A stretch of DNA of 20,173 bases from DASVEE01 sp036399695 (GTDB taxonomy: Bacteria > Acidobacteriota > Thermoanaerobaculia > Gp7-AA8), in assembly GCA_036399695.1 (NCBI GenBank), contig DASWMP010000335.1:1-20173 (forward strand). Direction: 5' to 3'. Both the position numbers and the translations under genes were made by a program. Positions 7,072 to 14,675 of this stretch are shown here, piece after piece. Every line of letters starts with the position of its first letter. Position 1 is the stretch's first letter. Below the pieces are notes generated by a model. It had not been told where the DNA came from, ran no database searches, and saw nothing but the letters and a program-made list of their open reading frames with translations.

Positions 7072-8693
7072 AGCGGTGGGGAGCGATCGTCGCGCTGGTG
7101 GTCGTGGTCCTGATCGCGCACGGCGCGGTGTTGACCCAGTGGTGGCTGTGGGACGACCCGCAGGTGCTGTACGGCGTCATGCGCTATTCGCTGGCGGACT
7201 CGCTGACGAAGCCGGAGGTGTGGCGGGCACAGTCGGGGACGAACTTCGTGCCGCTGCTGCTGACGTCGTACGAGCTCGATTACGCGCTGTTCGGGCTGGA
7301 GCCGCGCGGCTATTACGCGCATCACCTGGCGATGTTCGTGACGGCCATGGTGCTGCTGTTCTTGTACGTGCGGACGTTCGCATCGCAATGGGTGGCGCTG
7401 CTGGCCGCCGTGACGGCGGCGCTGTCGGCACCGGCATGGACCGCGGCGTCGCTGCTGATGGACCGCCACTACGTGGAAGGGGTGCCGCTGGCCATCGGGG
7501 CGCTGCTGCTGTTCCGCGCCTCGCGCGACAAACCGTGGCTGGCGGTGCTGGGGGCCGGTGCGTACCTGCTGGCGGCGCTGGAGAAAGAGGTGTTTGCGCC
7601 GTTGCCGCTGCTGGTGCTGGCGCAGGATCTGGTGGCGTGGGGGCGGGGGAGACCTATGGGACCTATAGGACCTATGGGAGAGCCGGTTCCGCCGAGCGCA
7701 GCCCCCAGAGGTCCCAGAGGTCCCATAGGTCCCATGAGTCCCGTCGTGCTCCTGCGCAATCTCGCCGCCTGCAGCGTTGCCGCGGTGCTGTACCTGGCGT
7801 GGCGCCTTGTCATGCTCGGTGCGGCGGGCGGTTACGGCCGCGGGCGCAACACCACGGAACTGCTGTCTCTCCCGGTGGAAGTCTGGCACCGGGTGATCGG
7901 GCCGCTCGCGCTCGTGGCGGCGCTGCTCGCGCTGGCACTCTTGATCCTGAAGGTCAGATCCGTGCAGGCCGTGGCCGTCATCGTGCTGGCGACGATCTTC
8001 TCCTTGCTGCCCATCACCTTCCTGCGCGATCTCGACCACCGCTACGTGTTCGTCCCGATGTGCGTGCTCGTCGTGCTGGCTGCTACGGCAGCCGTCAACC
8101 GCATCGGGACGATCGTCTTTGCCGGCTTCTGCGTCACGATGGTCATCGGCGGCTTCCTCCATCGCGCCACGCTCGTGCCGTCGCTGCGGCTGATGCAGTC
8201 GCACGGGTTGTATCTCTGGAACGCGCCTCCGAACGCGCGGCCGATCCTTACGGGTCCGAACGGCTGGTACACCGAAGGCATCCGCTGGATGCGCAAGGCC
8301 GCCAAAGGCGACGATGCGCCGCACGCCATCGCCTCGCTGCCCGGCGTCTACCTCTCCGGTGCCGACGTGGCCGTGATGGGCGATGCCAATGAAGTCCGCG
8401 CCGCCGTGGCCGCGATCGGCCGCGACCGCGATCCCTCGATGCCCCTGCACGTCAGCTTCGAGCACGACTCCACCATCGCCCGCTGGAAGTTCGCGCCGCA
8501 CGAGCCGGGCGTCCGCTGGTATTTCATGACCCTGCCGTCTTACGAGCTGATCGAGCTCGAGGCCGAGGGGTGGACCCGCTACCCGACGCATTTCCGCGCC
8601 CCGTCGTACGAGGCCATGCCGGAAGCGGGAGTGTTCCGCATCGTGCGGATGAAGAATGGCCGGTGGAACGTGTCGCCCGAGCTGAAGTGGTGA
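7068..8693 (+). CDS. Multi-pass GT-C-like membrane protein with in-frame repeat insertion
   Basis: A 541-residue integral membrane protein resembling GT-C glycosyltransferases (PMT/ArnT/TMTC type), which use polyprenyl-phosphate sugars on the outer face of the membrane. After the first helix comes WLWDDPQVL (about 25-33), the acidic pair expected in the first loop. FVPLLLTSYELDYALFGLEPRGYYAHHLAMF (61-91) then matches the signature seen in TMTC-like proteins. Eight or more hydrophobic segments follow to about residue 375, then a soluble C-terminal domain. Residues 195-225 are a collagen-like GPM/GPI/PRG run encoded by a 9-bp inverted repeat element (7650-7742). The same repeat family is intergenic elsewhere in the window. 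The ATG overlaps the preceding stop, so translation is coupled. Whether the protein is functional with the insertion is unknown, but the frame is intact. Confidence 0.75.
   Translation: MKRWGAIVALVVVVLIAHGAVLTQWWLWDDPQVLYGVMRYSLADSLTKPEVWRAQSGTNFVPLLLTSYELDYALFGLEPRGYYAHHLAMFVTAMVLLFLYVRTFASQWVALLAAVTAALSAPAWTAASLLMDRHYVEGVPLAIGALLLFRASRDKPWLAVLGAGAYLLAALEKEVFAPLPLLVLAQDLVAWGRGRPMGPIGPMGEPVPPSAAPRGPRGPIGPMSPVVLLRNLAACSVAAVLYLAWRLVMLGAAGGYGRGRNTTELLSLPVEVWHRVIGPLALVAALLALALLILKVRSVQAVAVIVLATIFSLLPITFLRDLDHRYVFVPMCVLVVLAATAAVNRIGTIVFAGFCVTMVIGGFLHRATLVPSLRLMQSHGLYLWNAPPNARPILTGPNGWYTEGIRWMRKAAKGDDAPHAIASLPGVYLSGADVAVMGDANEVRAAVAAIGRDRDPSMPLHVSFEHDSTIARWKFAPHEPGVRWYFMTLPSYELIELEAEGWTRYPTHFRAPSYEAMPEAGVFRIVRMKNGRWNVSPELKW
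7650..7742. repeat. 9-bp inverted repeat element inside the GT-C gene
   Basis: Three direct 9-bp units of the GACCTATGG/GACCTATAG type are followed by a core of about 26 bp. Reverse-complement units of the CCCATAGGT/CCCAGAGGT type run to 7742. The 9-bp period keeps the reading frame and encodes Gly-Pro-Met/Ile and Pro-Arg-Gly tripeptides. The core (7681-7706) aligns well with the core of the intergenic copy at 8749-8774, so these are copies of one element rather than independent simple repeats. Confidence 0.85.
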
Positions 8694-8697
8694 GCAC

Positions 8698-8810
8698 GAT
8701 GGGACCGAGAGGACAGATGGGACCTATGGGACTCATGAAAGGCTGAAGAGCCGTTGCGCCGCGCGCAGCTCCCCTCTGTCCTATAGGTCCCATCGGTCCA
8801 ATCGTCCTCT
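8698..8810. repeat. Intergenic copy of the 9-bp inverted repeat element
   Basis: The left arm (8698-8737) has GATGGGACC- and GGGACCTAT-type units. The right arm (8774-8810) has the reverse complements, with CTATAGGTCCCATCGG at its centre. The core between them matches the core of the in-gene copy at 7681-7706 at most positions, with one indel. It fills the 129-bp gap between the GT-C gene and the next GT2 gene and ends at the TACAAT hexamer of that gene. Confidence 0.85.
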
Positions 8811-8815
8811 ACAAT
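8810..8815 (+). promoter_or_regulatory. -10-like hexamer TACAAT before the GT2 gene
   Basis: TACAAT ends seven bases before the ATG at 8823, and there is no Shine-Dalgarno. The repeat arm ends at the first base of the hexamer, so the -35 zone is entirely repeat sequence. The position suggests a leaderless or nearly leaderless transcript. Confidence 0.5.
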
Positions 8816-8822
8816 CGCCCTC

Positions 8823-9758
8823 ATGCCGCGCGTCTCGGTTCTACTGCCGTCGTACAACGCCGCCAGCTATGTCGACGCGGCCATCGAGAGCGTGCAGCGT
8901 CAGACTTTCGGGGACTGGGAGCTGGTGGCCGTCGACGACGCCAGCACCGACGCCACCGCGTCCCGTCTCGACGCGCACGCCTCCTCCCGCATTCACGTTC
9001 ACCGCAACGCGCAGAACCTCGGCATGACCGGCAACTGGAACCGCTGCCTGTCGCTCGCGTCCGGGGAGCTCGTGCTGAAGCTCGATGCCGACGACGCCCT
9101 CAAGCCGACCGCGCTCGAGCGGCTCGTCAGCGCGTTCGAGGGCGACGTCGCCGCCGCCGGCATCCGCACGCTTTCCTGCGATGAATCCCTCGACCCCTTC
9201 GACGGCATCCCCGGCGACGACCTGATGATGCGCAACGGCATCGACCCGTATCGCGACACCACGCTGCCCGGCGACCGCTGGTACGGCATCGCCGCAAACG
9301 GCGGCCAGCTCTGGGCCAGCTCCGCCTTCATGGTCCGCCGCGACTTACTCACTCGCCTCGGCGGCTGGGACGAGCGTTTCGGCTGCGCGTCCGACACCGA
9401 GATGATGTGGCGCGTCATGGAGCAGGGCACGCCCATCGCCCACCGCGGCACCGTCGGCAATCTCTATCGCATCCGCCCCGGCTCGGTGAGCGATGTCTAT
9501 CGCGCGCAAGGCTGGCTGACGTGGGAAGCGGTGGTCGGCAATCTCCTCAGCCTGAGCCGCGTCCGCACCAAACGCCCGCTCTCCCGCTCCCTGCGCATGC
9601 ACTACGTCCGCCTCTGGAAGCAATGGCACGACGCGCCATCACGTCCGCTGCCGGAAGCCATCTGCGGCAAGCTCGAAGACGTAATGGCCAGGATTCCGCC
9701 GCCGCCGAAGCTCGACGTAGCCATGACCCGCCTGCGCGACGGCGTTTCCGCGGCATGA
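8823..9758 (+). CDS. Family 2 glycosyltransferase (GT-A fold)
   Basis: A 311-residue cytoplasmic glycosyltransferase with a textbook family-2 N-terminus: MPRVSVLLPSYNAASYVDAAIESVQRQ, VDDASTDAT at 37-45, and the metal-binding DADD at 88-91. A W-rich acceptor half contains GGWDERFGCASDTEMMWRVME. The SDTEM portion sits where the catalytic acidic pair is expected. The C-terminal segment is Arg- and Pro-rich and unassigned. The start is the first ATG after a TACAAT hexamer and fits the family start exactly. The gene lies between two GT-C-like membrane proteins on the same strand, which supports a role in the same surface-glycan pathway. Codon use is GC3-rich like its neighbours. Donor and acceptor are unknown. 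Confidence 0.92.
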   Translation: MPRVSVLLPSYNAASYVDAAIESVQRQTFGDWELVAVDDASTDATASRLDAHASSRIHVHRNAQNLGMTGNWNRCLSLASGELVLKLDADDALKPTALERLVSAFEGDVAAAGIRTLSCDESLDPFDGIPGDDLMMRNGIDPYRDTTLPGDRWYGIAANGGQLWASSAFMVRRDLLTRLGGWDERFGCASDTEMMWRVMEQGTPIAHRGTVGNLYRIRPGSVSDVYRAQGWLTWEAVVGNLLSLSRVRTKRPLSRSLRMHYVRLWKQWHDAPSRPLPEAICGKLEDVMARIPPPPKLDVAMTRLRDGVSAA

Positions 9759-9798
9759 GCCGTAGTGCTACGATGCACTGAGTTCCCGCAGCGGCCGC

Positions 9799-9804
9799 TA
9801 CACT
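9799..9804 (+). promoter_or_regulatory. -10-like hexamer TACACT before the second GT-C gene
   Basis: TACACT ends nine bases before the ATG at 9814, with only a pyrimidine-rich stretch (CCTCCTCTG) between and no Shine-Dalgarno. A small dyad, AGTGC-TACGAT-GCACT (9764-9779), lies upstream, just after the previous stop. The evidence is weaker than for the TATCAT and TACAAT sites. Confidence 0.35.
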
Positions 9805-9813
9805 CCTCCTCTG

Positions 9814-11085
9814 ATGTCCTGGCGCTCGCTCGAGAAGTTGTTGTTCACTCCCTGGCCGGCACGGCGGGCGACGCTCGTCACGCTGATCACCGGTGTCGTG
9901 CTGCTGGCCGTGCTCGATCGCTCGGCAGCGATGAACAGTGCGACGTGGGGTGTCGACGAGGGGCAGCGCATCGCGGAGAGCTATTTCCTGCGGCTCGTGG
10001 AAGCGGGGGACTTCGATCATCCGGACTGGTTCCGGGTGGCGACTGATTCGTCGCATCCGCAGATGAGCAAGTATTACTTCGGGCTGGCGGTACAGGCGCA
10101 CGGCGTGCAGTTGCCGCGCGACCTGGCGTTGCCGCGGTATTACGAGTCGGGGGGGCTGGACGCGACGGGATGGAAACCGCCGCCGCAACTGATGCCGGTC
10201 TATGGGCCGATGCTGCGGCCGGCACGCCGCGCGGTGCTGTTGTGCAACGTGATCTCGTGGATGGCCGTGACGTGGCTGCTGCTGCGCTGGTACGGCGCAG
10301 GGGCGGCGCTCCTGGCGGCGGCGATCTTCACGCGACATTACCTTCCGCACACGTTCTACGCCAGTGCGCGCTCGGATGCGCTCCAGGCCTGCTCGTTTAC
10401 CCTGACGCTGCTGCCGCTGGCCGTCCTCTGGCGCGGCGTTCGTGGACGAGGGGCGGTCTTCGCCGCCGTACTGATCGGCGTGTTCAGCGCGGTGTCGTTC
10501 CAGACACGATTGAACGGGCTCCTCGCGTTCGGCGGCGCGGCCGTCGTCCTGATCGTACTCGCCATCCGGCAGCGGGATCGCCGCCCGATCGTGCTGCTCG
10601 CGCTGGCGACGGTCACGTGCGCCGGGTTTGCGCTCCTGTCGAACCCTTATTACTGGGCCAGGCCGCAGGCGGCGCCCGGCGTGGCCGCGGCCTATCTGGT
10701 CGATGAGCCGTTGCCTCTTCGCGCCGTCACCCGGTTCCGGATGCAGGTGGCGGATCTCGGGACTTTGCTGCAGGACCATGCGTACGCTGCGCTTCCCTCG
10801 CCGCTGGATCGCGGGCGCTTCGTCGCGCGCGTGCTCTTCAGCGGTCTGGCCGGATGGCTCGTGCTGGGCGGCGCGATCGCGGCCCTCGTGCTCTGTCTCC
10901 GGCGCTCGACGCGCGACACGCTCCTCTTGCCGTGCGTCTGGGCCGTCAGCGTCATCGGCGTCTTCACGCTCTGGCTCCCTCTCGGGTGGGAGCCCTACGT
11001 GATGATGATCTTCCCGACTGCCGTCCTGCTCGCCGCCTCCGGCTGGAGCGCGCTTGCCGTCGCGGCTCTGCCTCGACGCGGATGA
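9814..11085 (+). CDS. GT-C (family 39-like) membrane glycosyltransferase
   Basis: A 423-residue polytopic membrane protein related to the protein-O-mannosyltransferase/ArnT class. It would transfer a sugar from a polyprenyl-phosphate carrier on the periplasmic side. After a first helix (about 20-35), WGVDEGQRIAESY carries the D48-E49 acidic pair of the first extracytoplasmic loop. DSSHPQMSKYYFGLAVQ (78-94) corresponds to the HP-x-x-SK segment conserved in this class. Roughly eight more hydrophobic segments follow. The C-terminal soluble domain typical of ArnT is largely missing, making the protein shorter than most members. The ATG at 9814 gives a short cytoplasmic N-terminus with basic residues and is preceded by a -10-like TACACT. 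It is the last gene of the glycan block. Substrate is unknown. Confidence 0.8.
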   Translation: MSWRSLEKLLFTPWPARRATLVTLITGVVLLAVLDRSAAMNSATWGVDEGQRIAESYFLRLVEAGDFDHPDWFRVATDSSHPQMSKYYFGLAVQAHGVQLPRDLALPRYYESGGLDATGWKPPPQLMPVYGPMLRPARRAVLLCNVISWMAVTWLLLRWYGAGAALLAAAIFTRHYLPHTFYASARSDALQACSFTLTLLPLAVLWRGVRGRGAVFAAVLIGVFSAVSFQTRLNGLLAFGGAAVVLIVLAIRQRDRRPIVLLALATVTCAGFALLSNPYYWARPQAAPGVAAAYLVDEPLPLRAVTRFRMQVADLGTLLQDHAYAALPSPLDRGRFVARVLFSGLAGWLVLGGAIAALVLCLRRSTRDTLLLPCVWAVSVIGVFTLWLPLGWEPYVMMIFPTAVLLAASGWSALAVAALPRRG

Positions 11086-11115
11086 CGCAGGGCCGCCGCC
11101 CGCGAGCGCGTGCAA

Positions 11116-11144
11116 TACAATGCGGGCCGACTTTCGCTGAGGAG
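11116..11144 (+). promoter_or_regulatory. -10-like TACAAT and Shine-Dalgarno TGAGGAG before the ETF-QO gene
   Basis: TACAAT at 11116-11121 is followed by a leader of about 26-30 bases. The leader contains TGAGGAG at 11138-11144, nine bases before the ATG at 11154. This is a conventional leadered promoter layout, in contrast to the genes at 1847, 5776 and 8823. No convincing -35 element is seen. Confidence 0.55.
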
Positions 11145-11153
11145 CGCAAACAC

Positions 11154-12857
11154 ATGGCCGAACTTCCCGGAATCGAGCGCGAGACCCTGGACGTCGACGT
11201 CGTCATCGTCGGCGCGGGGCCGGCGGGCCTTGCCGCCGCGTACAAGCTCGCGCAGCTCATCCAGACGCACAACGCATCGAGCGCCGAAAAGAAGCTCGAA
11301 GGGATCTCGATCGCGGTGCTCGAGAAGGGGAAGGAGATCGGCGCGCACGGTCTCTCCGGGGCCGTCATGGACCCGCGCGGGATCGCCGAGCTCATGCCCG
11401 ACTGGCTCGAGCGCGGCTGCCCGGTCGAGGCGCCCGTCAATGACGACGCGTTCTGGTTTCTCACGGAGAAGATGAAGCTGCCGGCGCCGATCATGCCGCC
11501 GCCGCTTCGCAACCACGGCAATTACGTGATCTCCCTCGGCGAGATGGTCCGCTGGATGGCCGGCATCGTCGGCGACATGGGCGTCGACCTCTTCCCCGAG
11601 TTCCCGGCCACGCGCGCGCTCGTCGAGAACGGCCGCGTCGTCGGCGTGCGCACCGGCGACAAGGGCATTGACAAGAACGGGCTGCCGAAGGCGAACTACG
11701 AGCCGGGTGTCGACATCAAGGCGAAGATGACGATCGTCTCCGAGGGGCCGCGCGGCACGATCGCCAAGCAGCTCGCCGGGATGTACGACCTCTATCAGGG
11801 GAAGAACCCGCAGGTGTACGCCGTCGGCATCAAAGAGCTGTGGCAGATGCCGGACGCCCGCATGAAGCCGGGCAGCGTCATCCACACGCTCGGCTGGCCG
11901 CTCGATCAGGACACGTTCGGCGGCGGCTTCATCTACGGGATGCAGGAGAACGTGATCGACATCGGCCTCGTGGTCGGTCTCGACTACAAGAACCCGACGC
12001 TCGATCCGCACCACGAGTTCCAGCGGATGAAGCTGCATCCGTCGATCCGCCCGCTGCTGGAAGGGGGGAAGATGATCGCGGCCGGCGCGAAAGCCATCCC
12101 CGAGGGGGGCTACTTCTCGATGCCGAAGCTGTATGGGGAGGGGTTCCTCATCCTCGGCGATTCCGGCAGCTTCCTCAACGGCGCCCGGCTGAAGGGCATC
12201 CATCTGGCGATCAAGAGCGGCATCCTGGCGGCCGAGACGGCTTTCGCGGCGCTGCTGAACGAGGACTATTCATCCGCGCAGCTCTCGCAGTTCGAGGCGC
12301 TGTTCGAGGCCTCGTGGGCCCGCGAGGAGTTGTGGAAGCAGCGCAACTTCCACCAGGGCTTCGAGCACGGCCAGCTCGCGGGCCTCATGAACGCCGGGCT
12401 GAACATGGTCACGGGCGGCCGCGGTTTCGGCGTGAAGAACCGCCTCGACGCCGACGCCGGACACACGCGGATGGAGCGCATCAAGCGTTACTTCGGCTCA
12501 GACGATCCGCACCCGCCGGAGAAGATCAAGTTCGACAACAAGTACCTGTACGACAAGGTGACGGACGTCTACAACGGCGGCGTGATCCATGAGGAGAACC
12601 AGCCGGCGCACCTGCTGATCATGGATACGGAGGTGTGCATCACGAGATGCACGGAGGAGTACGGGAATCCCTGCCAGCACTTCTGCCCGGCCGCGGTCTA
12701 CGAACCGAAGCCGACAGCGGACGGCCGCGGACAGGTCCCGTTCCTGAACTTCACGAACTGCTTCCACTGCAAGACGTGCGACATCATGGACCCGTATCAG
12801 GTGATCACCTGGGTGCCGCCGGAGGGTGGGGGCGGGCCGAATTACAACAAGCTTTAG
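11154..12857 (+). CDS. Electron transfer flavoprotein-ubiquinone oxidoreductase (ETF-QO)
   Basis: A 567-residue membrane-associated flavoprotein that passes electrons from reduced ETF (from fatty-acid and amino-acid oxidation) to the quinone pool. The FAD-binding DVVIVGAGPAGLAAAYKLA lies near residues 14-32. GAHGLSGAVMDP and the GYFSMPKLYGEGFLILGDSGSFLN segments are characteristic of the family. The C-terminal ferredoxin-like domain supplies the 4Fe-4S ligands C511, C536, C539 and C542. Their spacing (25, 3, 3) is the same as in the human enzyme, and NCFHCKTCDIMDP is diagnostic. Length is normal for bacterial ETF-QO. The ATG follows a good Shine-Dalgarno. The gene stands alone, with no ETF alpha/beta genes in the window, so its partner must be encoded elsewhere. 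A GC-rich stem overlaps its stop codon. Confidence 0.97.
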   Translation: MAELPGIERETLDVDVVIVGAGPAGLAAAYKLAQLIQTHNASSAEKKLEGISIAVLEKGKEIGAHGLSGAVMDPRGIAELMPDWLERGCPVEAPVNDDAFWFLTEKMKLPAPIMPPPLRNHGNYVISLGEMVRWMAGIVGDMGVDLFPEFPATRALVENGRVVGVRTGDKGIDKNGLPKANYEPGVDIKAKMTIVSEGPRGTIAKQLAGMYDLYQGKNPQVYAVGIKELWQMPDARMKPGSVIHTLGWPLDQDTFGGGFIYGMQENVIDIGLVVGLDYKNPTLDPHHEFQRMKLHPSIRPLLEGGKMIAAGAKAIPEGGYFSMPKLYGEGFLILGDSGSFLNGARLKGIHLAIKSGILAAETAFAALLNEDYSSAQLSQFEALFEASWAREELWKQRNFHQGFEHGQLAGLMNAGLNMVTGGRGFGVKNRLDADAGHTRMERIKRYFGSDDPHPPEKIKFDNKYLYDKVTDVYNGGVIHEENQPAHLLIMDTEVCITRCTEEYGNPCQHFCPAAVYEPKPTADGRGQVPFLNFTNCFHCKTCDIMDPYQVITWVPPEGGGGPNYNKL

Positions 12858-12910
12858 CCGCCGGCGGTAGCCGGCGGGCTCGTTGCCCGTTGTCCGTTGC
12901 CCGTTGCCCG
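12856..12910. repeat. GC-rich stem after ETF-QO and four 7-bp units
   Basis: AGCCGCCGGC pairs with GCCGGCGGGCT across a GGTA loop (12856-12880, one bulge), right at the ETF-QO stop. It could help terminate transcription, but there is no T-tract. It is followed by four tandem heptamers of TTGCCCG/TTGTCCG type (12883-12910). Unlike the other heptamer loci, no reverse-complement arm was found nearby. Confidence 0.5.
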
Positions 12911-12927
12911 TGCTGCGCTGTGCGGTG

Positions 12928-13348
12928 GAGTGAGGGGCTTGCCTCCCGGAGTGAGGGCGGTGCCTCCGCGAGGCCACGCGTTGCGTCGGTGAGTCAAGGC
13001 GTTGGGTCCGGGAGTCAAAGCTTTGTGTTCGTGAGTCAAAGCTTTGTGTTCGCGAGTCAAAGCTTTGCGTGCGTGAGTCAAAGCTTTGTGTCCTGAGCGA
13101 GCGAATGATATGGGTGCATATCATTCGTTGACTCCGCGAGTCAGTGATTGATATCGGGCATGTCAATCGAAGAGCCGGCGAGCCTGTGCGTTGCCTCCGG
13201 GAGTCAAAAATTTGCCTCCGGGAGTCAGCGGATGGACTCGGGGAGTCAAAGCTTTGCCTCCGGGAGTCAAAGCTTTGTCTCCGGGAGTGAGGGATTGATA
13301 TGGGTGCATATCATTCGAAGAGTCGGGGAGTGTGCATTTGCGCCGGAT
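12928..13348. repeat. 21-bp phased palindromic repeat array with three double-length dyad units
   Basis: Units begin at 12928, 12949, 12970, 12991, 13012, 13033, 13054, 13075, 13180, 13201, 13222, 13243, 13264 and 13328. Each is 21 bp of GAGTCAAAGCTTTG type plus seven variable bases often reading CCTCCGG. Each unit is nearly self-palindromic around CAAAGCTTTG. Three longer units sit at 13096-13137 (42 bp), 13138-13179 (42 bp) and 13285-13327 (43 bp), and they carry a different dyad instead. The array is 421 bp, or 20 x 21 + 1. It fills half of the 855-bp gap before moxR. Open frames across it give heptapeptide repeats but are interrupted by stops in the dyad units, so no protein is called. 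Confidence 0.85.
13102..13127. other. Dyad ATGATAT-GGGTGC-ATATCAT, first copy
   Basis: A perfect 10-bp inverted repeat (CGAATGATAT / ATATCATTCG) with a GGGTGC loop, centred in the first 42-bp unit of the array. It looks like an operator-style site or a short RNA hairpin. A variant lies at 13146-13168 (GATTGATAT / ATGTCAATC, loop CGGGC, one mismatch). A near-identical copy lies at 13294-13317. Confidence 0.6.
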
Positions 13349-13613
13349 CTCGGAGTGCGGTGGCGCACGGAGGGTGTCTCAAAACGGTGCGCTCTGCCGT
13401 CGATGAACCGGCGCCCGCGGGCGCGGACAGACAGGAGTGTCTGTCCCACATGCAGATTCCGCCGAATATCGGGCACCCGCGGGCACGCTGGCATTCAATG
13501 TGGGACAGACACTCTTGTCTGTCTGCGCCCGCGGGCGCCGGTTTCTGATCAGGCCATCAGAGTGTGTGCGCTCCGTTTTGAGACACCCTCCGCACGCCAC
13601 CGCACTCCGAGAT
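13346..13613. repeat. Long near-perfect inverted repeat, MITE-like
   Basis: A left arm of about 106 bases (13346-13451) and a right arm of about 117 bases (13497-13613) are reverse complements with few mismatches. The exception is an 11-base difference between outer and inner modules. The loop is about 45 bases. The outer module starts GATCTCGGAGTGCGG and includes GGGTGTCTCAAAACGG. The inner module contains the perfect palindrome GCGCCCGCGGGCGC and the hairpin GGACAGACA/TGTCTGTCC. No ORF fits a transposase. The outer motif shares GGAGTGCGGTGGCG with the hairpin at 3191-3260. It could be a non-autonomous mobile element or a composite of REP-type palindromes. Confidence 0.75.
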
Positions 13614-13712
13614 CGCGCCGCGCGACAGAATTCCGGCCGCGGCCGGCTCGTTACCTCCGGCACATTTCCTGCCCACCGGAACCGGCAGGACGGTAAGGAC
13701 GTAGAGCAAGCA

Positions 13713-14671
<959 letters not shown>

Positions 14672-14675
<4 letters not shown>

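Noticed and set aside
9764..9779. Small hairpin AGTGC/GCACT as a terminator after the GT2 gene
   Set aside because: The stem is only five base pairs, with no T-tract. It is too weak to call.
12498..13348. Open frames giving heptapeptide repeats (SQSFVFA or SFDSRTQ) across the 21-bp array
   Set aside because: The repeat period is a multiple of three, so such frames are expected by chance. They run into stops in the dyad units, have no ribosome-binding site and overlap the ETF-QO gene.
12928..13348. CRISPR array
   Set aside because: The units are contiguous 21-bp repeats with no unique spacers of constant length, and no cas gene is in the window.
13437..13712. Upstream start for the MoxR gene
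   Set aside because: The extension is the right arm of the long inverted repeat and gives a non-family N-terminus.
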